This document shows, one piece after another, positions 1 through 7,688 of a stretch of 19,542 nt of DNA. The DNA is from Alphaproteobacteria bacterium UBA1303 (GTDB lineage Bacteria > Pseudomonadota > Alphaproteobacteria > Micropepsales > Micropepsaceae). A model generated the notes under the pieces. That model was given only the letters and a program-made list of their open reading frames with translations, had not been told where the DNA came from and made no database searches. Position numbers and translations under genes: made by a program. Position 1 is the stretch's first letter; the number at the start of each line of letters is the position of its first letter. Location: positions 17,973 to 37,514 of the forward strand of contig DBTZ01000002.1 of assembly GCA_002307315.1 (NCBI GenBank). The letters are read 5' to 3'.

Positions 1-1365
1 GGCGGCGTGCATGCCGTGAATGTCCTCGGGGCTGGTCTCGGTACGGATGAGCACGACTTCGTGCCCTTCGTTGGCCAGCTTCTCGGCTTCGTCGGCGGTG
101 AACACCGCTTCGCCGATCGCCGCGCCGGGAGAGGCGGCAAGACCCGAAGCGATCTTCTGCTTGGGCGCCTTGGGATCCAAGGTCGGATGCAGCAGTTGGT
201 CGAGCGCCGACGGATCGACGCGGCAGACCGCGGTCTTCTTGTCGATCAGCCCCTCGCTGACCAGATCGATGGCGACCTTGAGGGCGGCCTTGGCAGTGCG
301 CTTACCGTTGCGGCACTGCAGCATGTAGAGCTTGCCTTCCTGGATGGTGAATTCCATGTCCTGCATGTCGCGGAAATGGGCTTCCAGCTTGTCGGAAATG
401 CCCTTCAGGATCTTGAAGTTGTCGTTCATGGTTTCTTCCATCGACAACTTCGTGGCGCCCTGACGCTCGCGCACGATCTTGGAGATCGCCTGCGGGGTGC
501 GGATGCCGGCCACCACATCTTCGCCCTGGGCGTTGATGAGGTATTCGCCGTACAGCAGATTTTCGCCGGTGGCAGGGTCGCGCGAGAAGGCGACGCCGGT
601 GGCGGAGCTTTCGCCGAAATTGCCGAACACCATCGACTGCACGTTGACCGCCGTGCCCCAATCCTCGGGGATCTTGTTCAAGCGGCGATAGGTCTTGGCG
701 CGGGCGATCATCCACGAACCGAACACGGCGCCGATGCCGCCCCACAACTGCTCTTTCGGATCGTCGGGGAACGGCTTGCCGAGTTCCTTCTTGACCACGT
801 CCTTGAACTTGCCGGCGATGCGCTTCAGATCTTCCGCATCGAGGTCGGTGTCGTTCTCGACGCCCTTGGCTTCCTTTTCCTGGTCGAGGATGTCCTCGAA
901 GTTGGAATGCTCGACGTTCAGCACGACGTTGGAATACATCTGGATGAAGCGGCGATAGGAGTCCCAGGCGAAGCGCGGATTTTTGGTCAGCGCGGCCAGA
1001 CCTTCGACGGTTTCGGGGTTGAGGCCGAGGTTGAGCACGGTGTCCATCATGCCCGGCATCGAAATGCGGGCGCCGGAGCGAACCGAAACCAGCAGCGGAT
1101 TCTTGGGATCGCCGAATTTCTTGCCCATGCGCTTGCCGACCAACTCGACAGCTTCGTCGACCTGCTTGGCAAGGTCGGACGGATAGGAATGGCCGTTGGC
1201 GTAAAAATACGTGCAGACTTCCGTGGTGATGGTGAAGCCGGGAGGAACGGGAAGACCGAGATTGCTCATCTCCGCCAGGTTGGCGCCTTTGCCGCCCAGC
1301 AAATTTTTCATCTTGGCTTCGCCGTCGGCTTTGCCGTCTCCGAAATTATAAACCCATTTGGTCAT
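1..1365 (-). CDS. ppdK: Pyruvate, phosphate dikinase, N-terminal part (runs off the window)
   Basis: Pyruvate, phosphate dikinase interconverts pyruvate + ATP + Pi and PEP + AMP + PPi in the cytoplasm. The window holds 455 codons from the ATG at 1365 to the left edge; the full family length is about 880-900 residues, so the PEP/pyruvate-binding barrel is outside. Visible marks are the N-terminal GGKGANLAEM nucleotide-binding motif (residues about 24-33), the SVRSGARISMPGMMDTVLNLG-like segment near residue 90, and SPEDIHGMHAA at the edge, which in the family comes just before the catalytic-histidine loop. A purine-rich stretch (AGGGTAGAG) lies upstream of the ATG. It follows glyS in the same direction after 505 bp, so it probably has its own promoter. 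The glyQ-glyS-ppdK order is common in alphaproteobacteria. No frameshift is seen in the visible part. Confidence 0.96.
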   Translation of the reverse strand, partial: MTKWVYNFGDGKADGEAKMKNLLGGKGANLAEMSNLGLPVPPGFTITTEVCTYFYANGHSYPSDLAKQVDEAVELVGKRMGKKFGDPKNPLLVSVRSGARISMPGMMDTVLNLGLNPETVEGLAALTKNPRFAWDSYRRFIQMYSNVVLNVEHSNFEDILDQEKEAKGVENDTDLDAEDLKRIAGKFKDVVKKELGKPFPDDPKEQLWGGIGAVFGSWMIARAKTYRRLNKIPEDWGTAVNVQSMVFGNFGESSATGVAFSRDPATGENLLYGEYLINAQGEDVVAGIRTPQAISKIVRERQGATKLSMEETMNDNFKILKGISDKLEAHFRDMQDMEFTIQEGKLYMLQCRNGKRTAKAALKVAIDLVSEGLIDKKTAVCRVDPSALDQLLHPTLDPKAPKQKIASGLAASPGAAIGEAVFTADEAEKLANEGHEVVLIRTETSPEDIHGMHAA

Positions 1366-1870
1366 GTGTTTCTCTACCCTTAAGTTTGTCGTTATTCAGC
1401 CGTCGCACTTGTCTGTCATAGCCTGCGAATGCGGACTGCCGTGTTCGGCTTGTATCTCCGCAAAAAATTGCATGTGCTTTTCCTCGCGACGCGTTTTGCG
1501 CCGCCCGGGCGTCTTGCCCATCCGCACACGCGGGCCATGACCTGAAAAGGCGATGGATTCTTACCTGTATATTGTCCGAGATACCCCGAAACGACGCAAT
1601 GTGACAAGCGGGCGCGAGGAAACTTATTATTTATTTCACTGAATCAGGGGGTTGGCGCGGTAAAGTTGCGTTGCGGTGCAGCAAAATGTCGCCACCAGCA
1701 AATCGCCCGTCATCCGCCGGTTTTACCGACGGCGCAGGCGGATGTTGTCTGTTTTCTGAGCAAAGGCAGCCGTCGCCGGACGCGCCGGGATGGCGCCGGA
1801 GGTATTGCCGGCGAAATCCCCGTCCCCGCCGGCATCGGATGCGGGAACATTGGTGCAGCGCGATAAGGAA
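1366..1870. other. Intergenic region between glyS and ppdK (505 bp)
   Basis: Both flanking genes run leftward, so this is the leader of ppdK and the downstream region of glyS. No open frame here has a recognisable protein or a convincing ribosome binding site; the short frames are low-complexity and Arg/Pro-rich. A weak minus-strand promoter candidate is TTGTCA (1602-1607) with an 18-bp spacer and TATCTC (1578-1583). There is an AT-rich patch around 1620-1645. GC-rich imperfect inverted repeats occur after glyS but without a T-run, so I do not call an intrinsic terminator. The ppdK leader could be up to about 215 nt if that promoter is real. Confidence 0.5.
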
Positions 1871-3883
1871 CTACCCTTCGATCTTGGAAAAATCCGCGAC
1901 CAAATGAAGCGTCGAGCGCAAGGTCGAAAGCAGCTTAAGCCGGTTGGCGCGCAAGGCGGGGTCTTTGTCGTTGACCGTCACCTTGTCGAAGAAGGCATCC
2001 ACCGGCTTGCGCAAGCGGGACATGGTGCGCATGGCATCGACGAAGCTTTCGGCCTCCAGCTTGCCCTTGATCGCCTGCGCCGCCGCTTTCAGATCGATGA
2101 ACAGTTCCTTTTCCTCGGGCAGATTGAGCTGCGTGGTCTCCACCGCGCCGTCGAACGAGGTTTTGTCCTTCTTTTCCTCGGCCTTGAGGATGTTCGCCGC
2201 GCGCTTGTAACCGGCGAGCAGGTTCTTGCCGCCCTCGGAGGCAATGAAGGATTGCAGCGCTTCCACGCGCGCCACCAGCCGCACCAAATCGTCTTCGCCC
2301 CCGAGGCTGAACACCGCATCGATCAGATCGTAACGAATACCCTTCTCTTTGAGGGCGACTTTGAGGCGGTCGGCGAGGAAGGACAATACATCATCACCGA
2401 CAAAACCCAACGAAAGGCGTAGTTCGTTTTCAAGGATAATACGGATGACACCGAGTGCTGCCCGACGAAGCGCGAACGGATCGGTCGAGCCGGTCGGTTT
2501 CTCGCCCACAGCGAAGAAGCCGGTGAGCTGATCCGTTTTGTCCGCCAGCGCCACAGCAATCGAAACCGGCGCCGTCGGAACGCTGTCGGTGGGCCCCAGC
2601 GGCTTGTAATGGTCGCGGATGGCGCTCGCGACTTCGGCGTCCTCGCCATCATGCTGGGCGTAGTAGCCGCCCATGATGCCTTGCAGTTCGGGGAATTCCC
2701 CGACCACGCCGGAGGTCAAGTCCGCCTTGCACAGCAATGCCGCGCGTTTGGCTTTTTCGACATCCGCCCCGATTTTCGCCGCGATCTCGCCGGCCAGCGC
2801 TTTGATGCGCTCCACCCGTTCGTATTGGGTGCCGAGCTTGGCATGGAAGACGATGCCCTTCAGCGCCTCGACGCGGCTTTCCAACGAATGCTTGCGGTCG
2901 CCGTCCCAGAAGAACTTGGCATCCGACAGCCGCGCGCGTAACACCCGCTCGTTGCCGGCTACGATTTCCTTGCCGCCATCGGCCGCCGCCATGTTGGAGA
3001 CGACGACGAACTTGTTCGCCATCTTTCCCGTCGCATGATCGCGCAGGGAAAAATACTTCTGATGGGTGCGCATCGAGGTTTGAAGAATCTCGGGCGGCAC
3101 GTCCATGAACTGGTCTTCGATGGTGCCGATCAGCACATGCGGCCATTCCGCCAGCCCGGATACCTCTTCCAGCAGCCCGATGTCGTCGATCAGCTCGCAA
3201 CCGATGGAGGCGGCCTGTTCGCGCGCATCGTTTAAGACGATGGCTTTGCGCTTTTCGCCGTCCACCACCACATGCTGTTCCATCAGCTTGGCAAGATAAT
3301 CGGCGAAATCGGCGACCTTGACCTCGCCCTTCGACAGAAAGCGGTGACCGCGCGTGATGTTGCCGGATTTCACCCCGGCGAATTCGAACGGCACGATCTT
3401 TCCGTCGAACAACGCGATAATCGAATGCAGCGGCCGCACCCAGCGCACCTCGCTGCCGGGGAAGCGCATCGATTTGGGCCAGGGCAGTTTGGCGAAAGCT
3501 TCGGGCAGAATTTCCGCCAGCACTTCCGCTGTGGTGCGGCCCTTACGCTCAATGACGGCGACATAGAATTCGCCCTTGCCGTCGTTCTGCTTCCGGCATT
3601 CCTCGAGTTTCACCCCGGCCGAGCGCAGGAACCCTTCGATGGCCTTTTCGGGCGCGCCGACGCGCGGGCCCTTGCGTTCCTCATGTACGTCCGGCTGCTT
3701 GACCGGCAGACCGGTCAGCGACAGCGCCAGGCGCCGCGATCCCGCCAGGGCTTTGGAGCCTTCCGCCTTCAGGCCCTTCTCGGCCAGCGCGCCCGAGACG
3801 ATGCGGTCGAGATCCTTGGCGGCGGCGCCTTGCATCCGCGCCGGGATTTCTTCGGAGAACAATTCGATCAGCAAATCGGCCAT
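1871..3883 (-). CDS. glyS: Glycyl-tRNA synthetase beta subunit
   Basis: Beta subunit of the bacterial heterotetrameric (alpha2beta2) glycyl-tRNA synthetase, which charges tRNA-Gly; the beta chain carries tRNA-binding domains, including a C-terminal anticodon-binding region. The product is 670 residues, close to the usual ~690. It opens with MADLLIELFSEEIPARM, the family hallmark, and holds the conserved GxRVGAPEKAIEGF-like and FPGSEVRWVRPLHSI-like segments. The frame is open 15 codons further upstream, but the ATG at 3883 is chosen because it overlaps the glyQ stop by one base (TAATG) and begins the conserved N-terminus. Translation is therefore probably coupled to glyQ. Confidence 0.97.
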   Translation of the reverse strand: MADLLIELFSEEIPARMQGAAAKDLDRIVSGALAEKGLKAEGSKALAGSRRLALSLTGLPVKQPDVHEERKGPRVGAPEKAIEGFLRSAGVKLEECRKQNDGKGEFYVAVIERKGRTTAEVLAEILPEAFAKLPWPKSMRFPGSEVRWVRPLHSIIALFDGKIVPFEFAGVKSGNITRGHRFLSKGEVKVADFADYLAKLMEQHVVVDGEKRKAIVLNDAREQAASIGCELIDDIGLLEEVSGLAEWPHVLIGTIEDQFMDVPPEILQTSMRTHQKYFSLRDHATGKMANKFVVVSNMAAADGGKEIVAGNERVLRARLSDAKFFWDGDRKHSLESRVEALKGIVFHAKLGTQYERVERIKALAGEIAAKIGADVEKAKRAALLCKADLTSGVVGEFPELQGIMGGYYAQHDGEDAEVASAIRDHYKPLGPTDSVPTAPVSIAVALADKTDQLTGFFAVGEKPTGSTDPFALRRAALGVIRIILENELRLSLGFVGDDVLSFLADRLKVALKEKGIRYDLIDAVFSLGGEDDLVRLVARVEALQSFIASEGGKNLLAGYKRAANILKAEEKKDKTSFDGAVETTQLNLPEEKELFIDLKAAAQAIKGKLEAESFVDAMRTMSRLRKPVDAFFDKVTVNDKDPALRANRLKLLSTLRSTLHLVADFSKIEG

Positions 3884-4755
3884 TATGCATACCTCGGCGT
3901 ATAATCGCCCATCGGACTGTTCAGCCAAGCTTCGCAGCAGGTCTTGGCCAGCGCCCGCACCCGCCCGATATAGGCGGCCCGTTCGGTGACCGAAATCACC
4001 CCGCGCGCATCCAAGAGATTGAAACAGTGGCTAGCCTTGATGCACTGATCGTAGGCCGGCAGACAGACCCCGGCGCCGATCAACGCCTTGCACTCGGCCT
4101 CGGCGTCCTCGAAATGGCGCTTCAGCATCTCGGTGTTGGCGTGCTCGAAGTTATAGGCGGAATATTCCCGCTCGTTCTGGTGAAACACTTCCCCGTAGCG
4201 GAAGGTCTCGTTGTAGGCCAAATCGTAGACGAACTCGACGCCCTGCACGTACATGGCCAAGCGCTCCAGCCCATAGGTCAGCTCGGCGCAGACCGGATCG
4301 CAATCGATGCCGCCGACCTGCTGAAAATAGGTGAACTGGCTGATCTCCATGCCGTCGCACCACACCTCCCAGCCCAGGCCCCAGGCGCCCAGCGTCGGGC
4401 TTTCCCAATCGTCCTCGACGAAGCGGATGTCGTGTTCGGCCGGATCGAGCCCGATGGCCTTGATCGAGCCGAGATACAAATCTTGCACGTCCTTGGGTGC
4501 CGGCTTCAGGATCACCTGATACTGGTAATAGTGCTGCAACCGGTTGGGGTTCTCGCCATAGCGGCCGTCTTTGGGCCGGCGCGAAGGCTGGACATAGGCG
4601 GCGCGCCACGGCTTGGGGCCGAGCGCATGCAGCGTGGTGGCGGGATGAAAGGTGCCCGCCCCGACTTCCATGTCATAGGGTTGCAGGATCAGGCAGCCCT
4701 TGGCTGCCCAATAATTCTGCAGGGTGAGAATCAAATCCTGAAAGGTTTTGGCCAC
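3883..4755 (-). CDS. glyQ: Glycyl-tRNA synthetase alpha subunit
   Basis: Alpha (catalytic class II core) subunit of glycyl-tRNA synthetase, forming glycyl-adenylate. It is 290 residues, the usual length. Characteristic stretches are TFQDLILTLQNYWAAKGC at the N-terminus, LQPYDMEVGAGTFHPAT, the PSRRPKDGRYGENPNRLQHYYQ motif-2 region and DDWESPTLGAWGLGWEVW. The start is a GTG at 4755; no in-frame ATG lies close upstream and the family consensus begins right there. The ribosome binding site is weak (AGGG about 10 nt upstream). It sits 31 bp downstream of the methyltransferase gene and overlaps glyS by one base, so it belongs to the same leftward operon. Confidence 0.97.
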   Translation of the reverse strand: MAKTFQDLILTLQNYWAAKGCLILQPYDMEVGAGTFHPATTLHALGPKPWRAAYVQPSRRPKDGRYGENPNRLQHYYQYQVILKPAPKDVQDLYLGSIKAIGLDPAEHDIRFVEDDWESPTLGAWGLGWEVWCDGMEISQFTYFQQVGGIDCDPVCAELTYGLERLAMYVQGVEFVYDLAYNETFRYGEVFHQNEREYSAYNFEHANTEMLKRHFEDAEAECKALIGAGVCLPAYDQCIKASHCFNLLDARGVISVTERAAYIGRVRALAKTCCEAWLNSPMGDYTPRYA

Positions 4756-4786
4756 GGGTTTCGGCCCTAATGAATATTGCGCTCGT

Positions 4787-5509
4787 TCAATAGTCTATGG
4801 CCGCCTCTCCCCGCAAGATCGCATTCGCTTCCTTAGTGTAGCGCCCGTCCGCCTCGTGCAGCACCAAGCCGGACTTAAGCGAAAACGGCGTGCGCCCCCC
4901 TTTGCGGACCCGAACGATCGCCCGTTTGGCCGCCACGCCCGCCTTGGGCCACAGCGGCAAGACGGTCACCCCGCCGCCCGGCAACGCCACCAGCGCCTCG
5001 GCCAGCCGGTCGGCCCGCAGGATGGCGGTAAAGCTGCCGCCCGAGCGGGTGCGCTTAAGGCCCGCCGCCAGCCAATCGCCTAGCCTGCCCCCGTCCATCT
5101 TGGCGCGGGCGCGCAACGGCTCGGGCGAGGCTTCGCCCTCGTCGCCGTGGAACGGCGGATTGGCGAACACATGATCGAAGTCGCGTTTCACCGCCGCCGG
5201 CGGATCGAACACATCGCCGGCCAGAAAGCCGATTCGATCCGATAAATCGTTGGCCGCCGCGTTGGTTACGGCAATATCCACAAGAGCTGCATCAAGTTCC
5301 GTGCCGACGATGCGAAGGCCCGCAACGCGTTTGGCCAGGCATAAAGAGACAGTGCCAACACCAGCGCCCAGCTCCAAAGCCTCCTCGTCCGGCCCGGCCG
5401 GCACGGCGGCAGCCAGCATCACCGCATCCAGCCCCGCCCGGAACCCTTCGGCCGGCTGACGGATGACCAGCTTGCCACCGAGAAAGTTATCCTCACCCTG
5501 AATCTTCAT
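4787..5509 (-). CDS. trmN6: N6-adenine tRNA methyltransferase, TrmN6-like
   Basis: SAM-dependent class I methyltransferase of 240 residues. The SAM-binding glycine motif ELGAGVG is at residues 46-52, an acidic residue follows at the end of beta 2 (GTELD), and NPPF at 117-120 is the catalytic motif of enzymes that methylate an exocyclic amino group, as in adenine-N6 methylases. The N-terminal GEDNFLGGKLVIRQPAEGFRAGLDAVMLAAAVP stretch resembles the TrmN6/YfiC family, which methylates A37 of tRNA1(Val). The ATG at 5509 overlaps the stop of the preceding DUF2007 gene by ATGA, and glyQ follows 31 bp on. The family is clear; the exact tRNA substrate is inferred. Confidence 0.85.
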   Translation of the reverse strand: MKIQGEDNFLGGKLVIRQPAEGFRAGLDAVMLAAAVPAGPDEEALELGAGVGTVSLCLAKRVAGLRIVGTELDAALVDIAVTNAAANDLSDRIGFLAGDVFDPPAAVKRDFDHVFANPPFHGDEGEASPEPLRARAKMDGGRLGDWLAAGLKRTRSGGSFTAILRADRLAEALVALPGGGVTVLPLWPKAGVAAKRAIVRVRKGGRTPFSLKSGLVLHEADGRYTKEANAILRGEAAIDY

Positions 5510-5724
5510 GGCGGCAGATAACCATCTAATCCGTCACGCAAAAGTGCGATAGCGGCCGCAGCGTCCGCATCCCCCGTCATCAACCGGCGCGGCAGCATGC
5601 CGGAGCTTCCGTCCATGACGCTGGCCTCGGCATCGAAGACAAAAGCGGCGATACCGGCGTCGCGCAGCAGCGCTTGGGCGTACTGCAAGCGGACCGGGTC
5701 GTTCGTTTTCAGGATCGGCTGCAT
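5506..5724 (-). CDS. Small DUF2007-like protein
   Basis: A 72-residue protein beginning MQPILKTNDPVRLQYAQALL and containing a hydrophobic beta-alpha pattern (AGIAAFVFD) and the LPRRLMTGDADAAAAIALL segment. This matches the DUF2007 family (small ferredoxin-like fold, often called putative signal-transducing protein), whose function is not established. The ATG at 5724 is chosen because AAAGGA lies 6 nt upstream and because conservation starts there; the frame remains open for another 108 codons upstream, but that part runs antisense across the start of ispB and is low-complexity. The stop overlaps the methyltransferase start (ATGA), so the two are translationally coupled. It is the first gene of the leftward operon. 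Confidence 0.82.
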   Translation of the reverse strand: MQPILKTNDPVRLQYAQALLRDAGIAAFVFDAEASVMDGSSGMLPRRLMTGDADAAAAIALLRDGLDGYLPP

Positions 5725-5842
5725 GGTGTCCTTTCGCCACACTGTGACCGCGAATATCTCACCCGCCGCTTGACCGGAACGCGGCATAAACCCAATCTTG
5801 CAGCATCGCGCCGATGCGACAAGCACCTTCGAAAGTCTCAAG

Positions 5843-6865
5843 ATGTTCGCGCAAAAATTGCGCAAAACCGAAACGACCAAACCGGCGGACGTATCGCCGG
5901 TCGAGAAGCTGGTGGCGCTCCTGCGCGAGGACATGCGCACCGCCGACGCCCTGATCCACGCCCGCTTGGGCAGCGCCGTCGCCCTGATCCCCGATCTGGC
6001 CAAGCATCTGGTCGATTCCGGGGGCAAGCGGCTGCGCCCTCTGCTCACCCTGGCGGCAGCCCGAATGGGCGGCTATGCTGGCGGGCACCACGTCCACCTC
6101 GCCGCGGCGGTGGAGTTCATCCACACCGCCACCCTGCTGCACGACGACGTGGTCGACGGCAGCAGCTTACGCCGGGGCAAGGTTTCGGCCAATCTGGTGT
6201 GGGGCAACAAGCCCAGCATCCTGGTCGGCGATTTCCTGCTCAGCCGCGCCTTCCGCCTGATGGTCGAGGCCGGACGGGTCGACGTGCTCGACGTGCTGGC
6301 CACCGCCTCGGGCATCATCGCCGAAGGCGAGGTGATGCAGCTTAAATCGGTCAACGACGTCGCCACCAGCGAGGACCATTACCTGTCGGTGGTTCACGCC
6401 AAGACCGCGGCGCTGTTCGCCGCCGCCGCCGAAGCCGGCGCCATGCTGGCCAACGTCTCCCCCGCATACGAAGAAGCGATGCGCGTCTACGGCGACAATC
6501 TCGGCATGGCGTTTCAACTTGTCGACGATGCGCTCGATTATTCCGGCCGTCAGGCGATGATGGGCAAGGCGGTGGGCGACGATTTCCGCGAGGGCAAGGT
6601 GACGCTGCCGGTGATCCTGGCGGTGGCGCGCGCCGACAAGGACGAGAAGAAATTCTGGACGCGCGTCATTCAGACCGGCTCGAAATCCGAGCGCGACCTC
6701 GACCGCGCCATCACCTTAGTGGAACAGACCGGGGCGATCTCCGATACCATGACGCGCGCGCGCGCCTATGCCGATACGGCGCAAAACGCCCTGCCCGAAG
6801 GCACCAGCGAAATTCGCGAGGCGCTGTCCGGCATCGCCGATTTCTGCGTCGAGCGGGCGTATTGA
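5843..6865 (+). CDS. ispB: Polyprenyl (octa-/decaprenyl) diphosphate synthase
   Basis: Trans-isoprenyl diphosphate synthase that elongates farnesyl diphosphate with IPP to make the side chain of ubiquinone or menaquinone. The product is 340 residues. The first aspartate-rich motif is DDVVD at 101-105 after LLH, followed by RRGK; the second is DDALD at 228-232 after FQLV. GGKRLRP at 60-66 is the IPP-binding segment. The ATG at 5843 is preferred; an upstream TTG at 5798 has no support. The ribosome binding site is weak (GAAAG). It is divergent from the DUF2007 gene across 118 bp, an arrangement seen in related alphaproteobacteria. Chain length, and so octa- versus decaprenyl, cannot be read from the sequence. 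Confidence 0.92.
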   Translation: MFAQKLRKTETTKPADVSPVEKLVALLREDMRTADALIHARLGSAVALIPDLAKHLVDSGGKRLRPLLTLAAARMGGYAGGHHVHLAAAVEFIHTATLLHDDVVDGSSLRRGKVSANLVWGNKPSILVGDFLLSRAFRLMVEAGRVDVLDVLATASGIIAEGEVMQLKSVNDVATSEDHYLSVVHAKTAALFAAAAEAGAMLANVSPAYEEAMRVYGDNLGMAFQLVDDALDYSGRQAMMGKAVGDDFREGKVTLPVILAVARADKDEKKFWTRVIQTGSKSERDLDRAITLVEQTGAISDTMTRARAYADTAQNALPEGTSEIREALSGIADFCVERAY

Positions 6866-6874
6866 ATTGTTCGC

Positions 6875-6918
6875 GCGCGGCCGGACGGAAAACCGGTGCC
6901 CACTTTTCCTGGCCGCGC
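6875..6918. terminator. Hairpin between convergent genes, copy 1 of a dispersed palindrome
   Basis: GCGCGGCC (6875-6882) pairs with GGCCGCGC (6911-6918), and inside it GGAAAA (6887-6892) pairs with TTTTCC (6904-6909). It sits between the 3' ends of ispB (plus) and the PAS gene (minus), so it probably ends transcription from both sides. No clean T-run follows; TTATCTATCT comes after on the plus strand. The core GGAAAACCGG-N3-CCACTTTTC recurs at 11851-11872. Similar palindromes are, as I recall, frequent between genes in alphaproteobacteria. Confidence 0.7.
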
Positions 6919-6926
6919 TTATCTAT

Positions 6927-7460
6927 CTAAAATTTATGCGAGACGCAGACGCTGAAGCCGAGGATAAAATCCACCGTCGCGTCGTTGGGGCCGAGCGGCA
7001 GAAATACGCCTTCGCACTGAATCGGAAAATGCAGCCTGATGTTCGAGGCCATGCAGCCGCGGATTGCCTTGGGCTCGCCGCTTTTCACCACGCCGCTGTA
7101 TAGCTGGCGGCAGGTGATGCCGCGCATGTTGCCGGTCTCGTCCATCTCGCTGAGGCACACGCCCTGAAAATTGCGGCCGAGCGCGGCGACCGGCGCATCA
7201 CCGACGATGCGGAACTTGTAATCGGTTCCGCCGCCAATGACGCCGATCAGCATCGTGTTGCGCAACAGATGGCCGAGCCCGCGCGGCGTGACCGCCGAGC
7301 GCGGAGGAAATTTGCGTCCCTGTCGAATGCTTTGCCAATACGCAACGCCATCCTTGAGAATCGAACTCTCGATTTCGTCGACGGAAAGAAACCTGTCCTG
7401 CGCGGCAAGGCGTTCCATGTCGTGCTTGATGTCTTGCAAAATGGTGTCATGTGTCGACAT
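6927..7460 (-). CDS. PAS_5-family protein of unknown signalling role
   Basis: A 177-residue cytoplasmic protein. After a helical N-terminus (about 1-40) comes YWQSIRQGRKFPPRSAVTPRGL, then LLRNTMLIGVIGGGTDYKFRIVGDAPVAALGRNFQG. This is the layout of the PAS_5 family (Pfam PF07310), abundant in Rhodospirillales, where a W-x-x-x-R-x-x-x-x-P-x-R entry precedes a PAS-like beta sheet. No kinase, GGDEF or DNA-binding domain is attached, and no cofactor-binding residues can be assigned. The ATG at 7460 is chosen because a GAGG-G-run purine stretch lies just upstream; the frame extends 12 codons further without support. The Shine-Dalgarno region contains eight G in a row on the coding strand, so its length may vary. 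Confidence 0.75.
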   Translation of the reverse strand: MSTHDTILQDIKHDMERLAAQDRFLSVDEIESSILKDGVAYWQSIRQGRKFPPRSAVTPRGLGHLLRNTMLIGVIGGGTDYKFRIVGDAPVAALGRNFQGVCLSEMDETGNMRGITCRQLYSGVVKSGEPKAIRGCMASNIRLHFPIQCEGVFLPLGPNDATVDFILGFSVCVSHKF

Positions 7461-7466
7461 GCACTG

Positions 7467-7474
7467 CCCCCCCC
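7467..7474. repeat. C8 homopolymer tract in the ribosome binding site of the PAS gene
   Basis: Eight C on the plus strand, read as G8 in the mRNA of the leftward PAS gene, about 7-14 nt before its ATG. It therefore forms or extends the Shine-Dalgarno sequence. Confidence 0.9.
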
Positions 7475-7507
7475 TCGGCTGCGCGCAGTATGCCAAACCG
7501 GCATTAA

Positions 7508-7536
7508 TTGAATGTGCAAGCGCAAATACTTATAGT
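7508..7536 (+). promoter_or_regulatory. Candidate sigma-70 promoter for the acyltransferase gene
   Basis: TTGAAT (7508-7513), a spacer of exactly 17 bp, then TATAGT (7531-7536): four of six and five of six matches to the consensus, inside a locally AT-rich stretch. Transcription would start near 7543, giving a leader of about 145 nt to the ATG at 7689. A G9 run (7548-7556) followed by CTTTTT lies within the first bases transcribed. It is the only good promoter match in this divergent region. Confidence 0.6.
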
Positions 7537-7547
7537 TGTATACGCGC

Positions 7548-7556
7548 GGGGGGGGG
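7548..7556. repeat. G9 homopolymer tract in the initial transcribed region
   Basis: Nine G followed by CTTTTT, about 5-13 nt after the predicted start of the acyltransferase transcript and about 90 bp upstream of the divergent PAS gene. Runs of this length are prone to slippage during replication and are a frequent sequencing-error site. Confidence 0.9.
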
Positions 7557-7688
7557 CTTTTTCCCGTGCCGATACCGTGACTCCGGCGGGCGGGACTTTG
7601 ACGGAATTCATCCCTCCCTTGTTTTATCGTGCGTCCTATCCGAAAACCGGCAACCGCATTTGGTGAAGCGCACCCCGCGAGACGTTTC

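Noticed and set aside
7..1383. 458-codon plus-strand frame across ppdK
   Set aside because: It is antisense to a clear pyruvate phosphate dikinase; its product is an unstructured His/Gly/Asp-rich chain with no domain.
1416..1607. 63-codon minus-strand frame upstream of ppdK
   Set aside because: Arg-rich product without domain or ribosome binding site; better explained as leader DNA.
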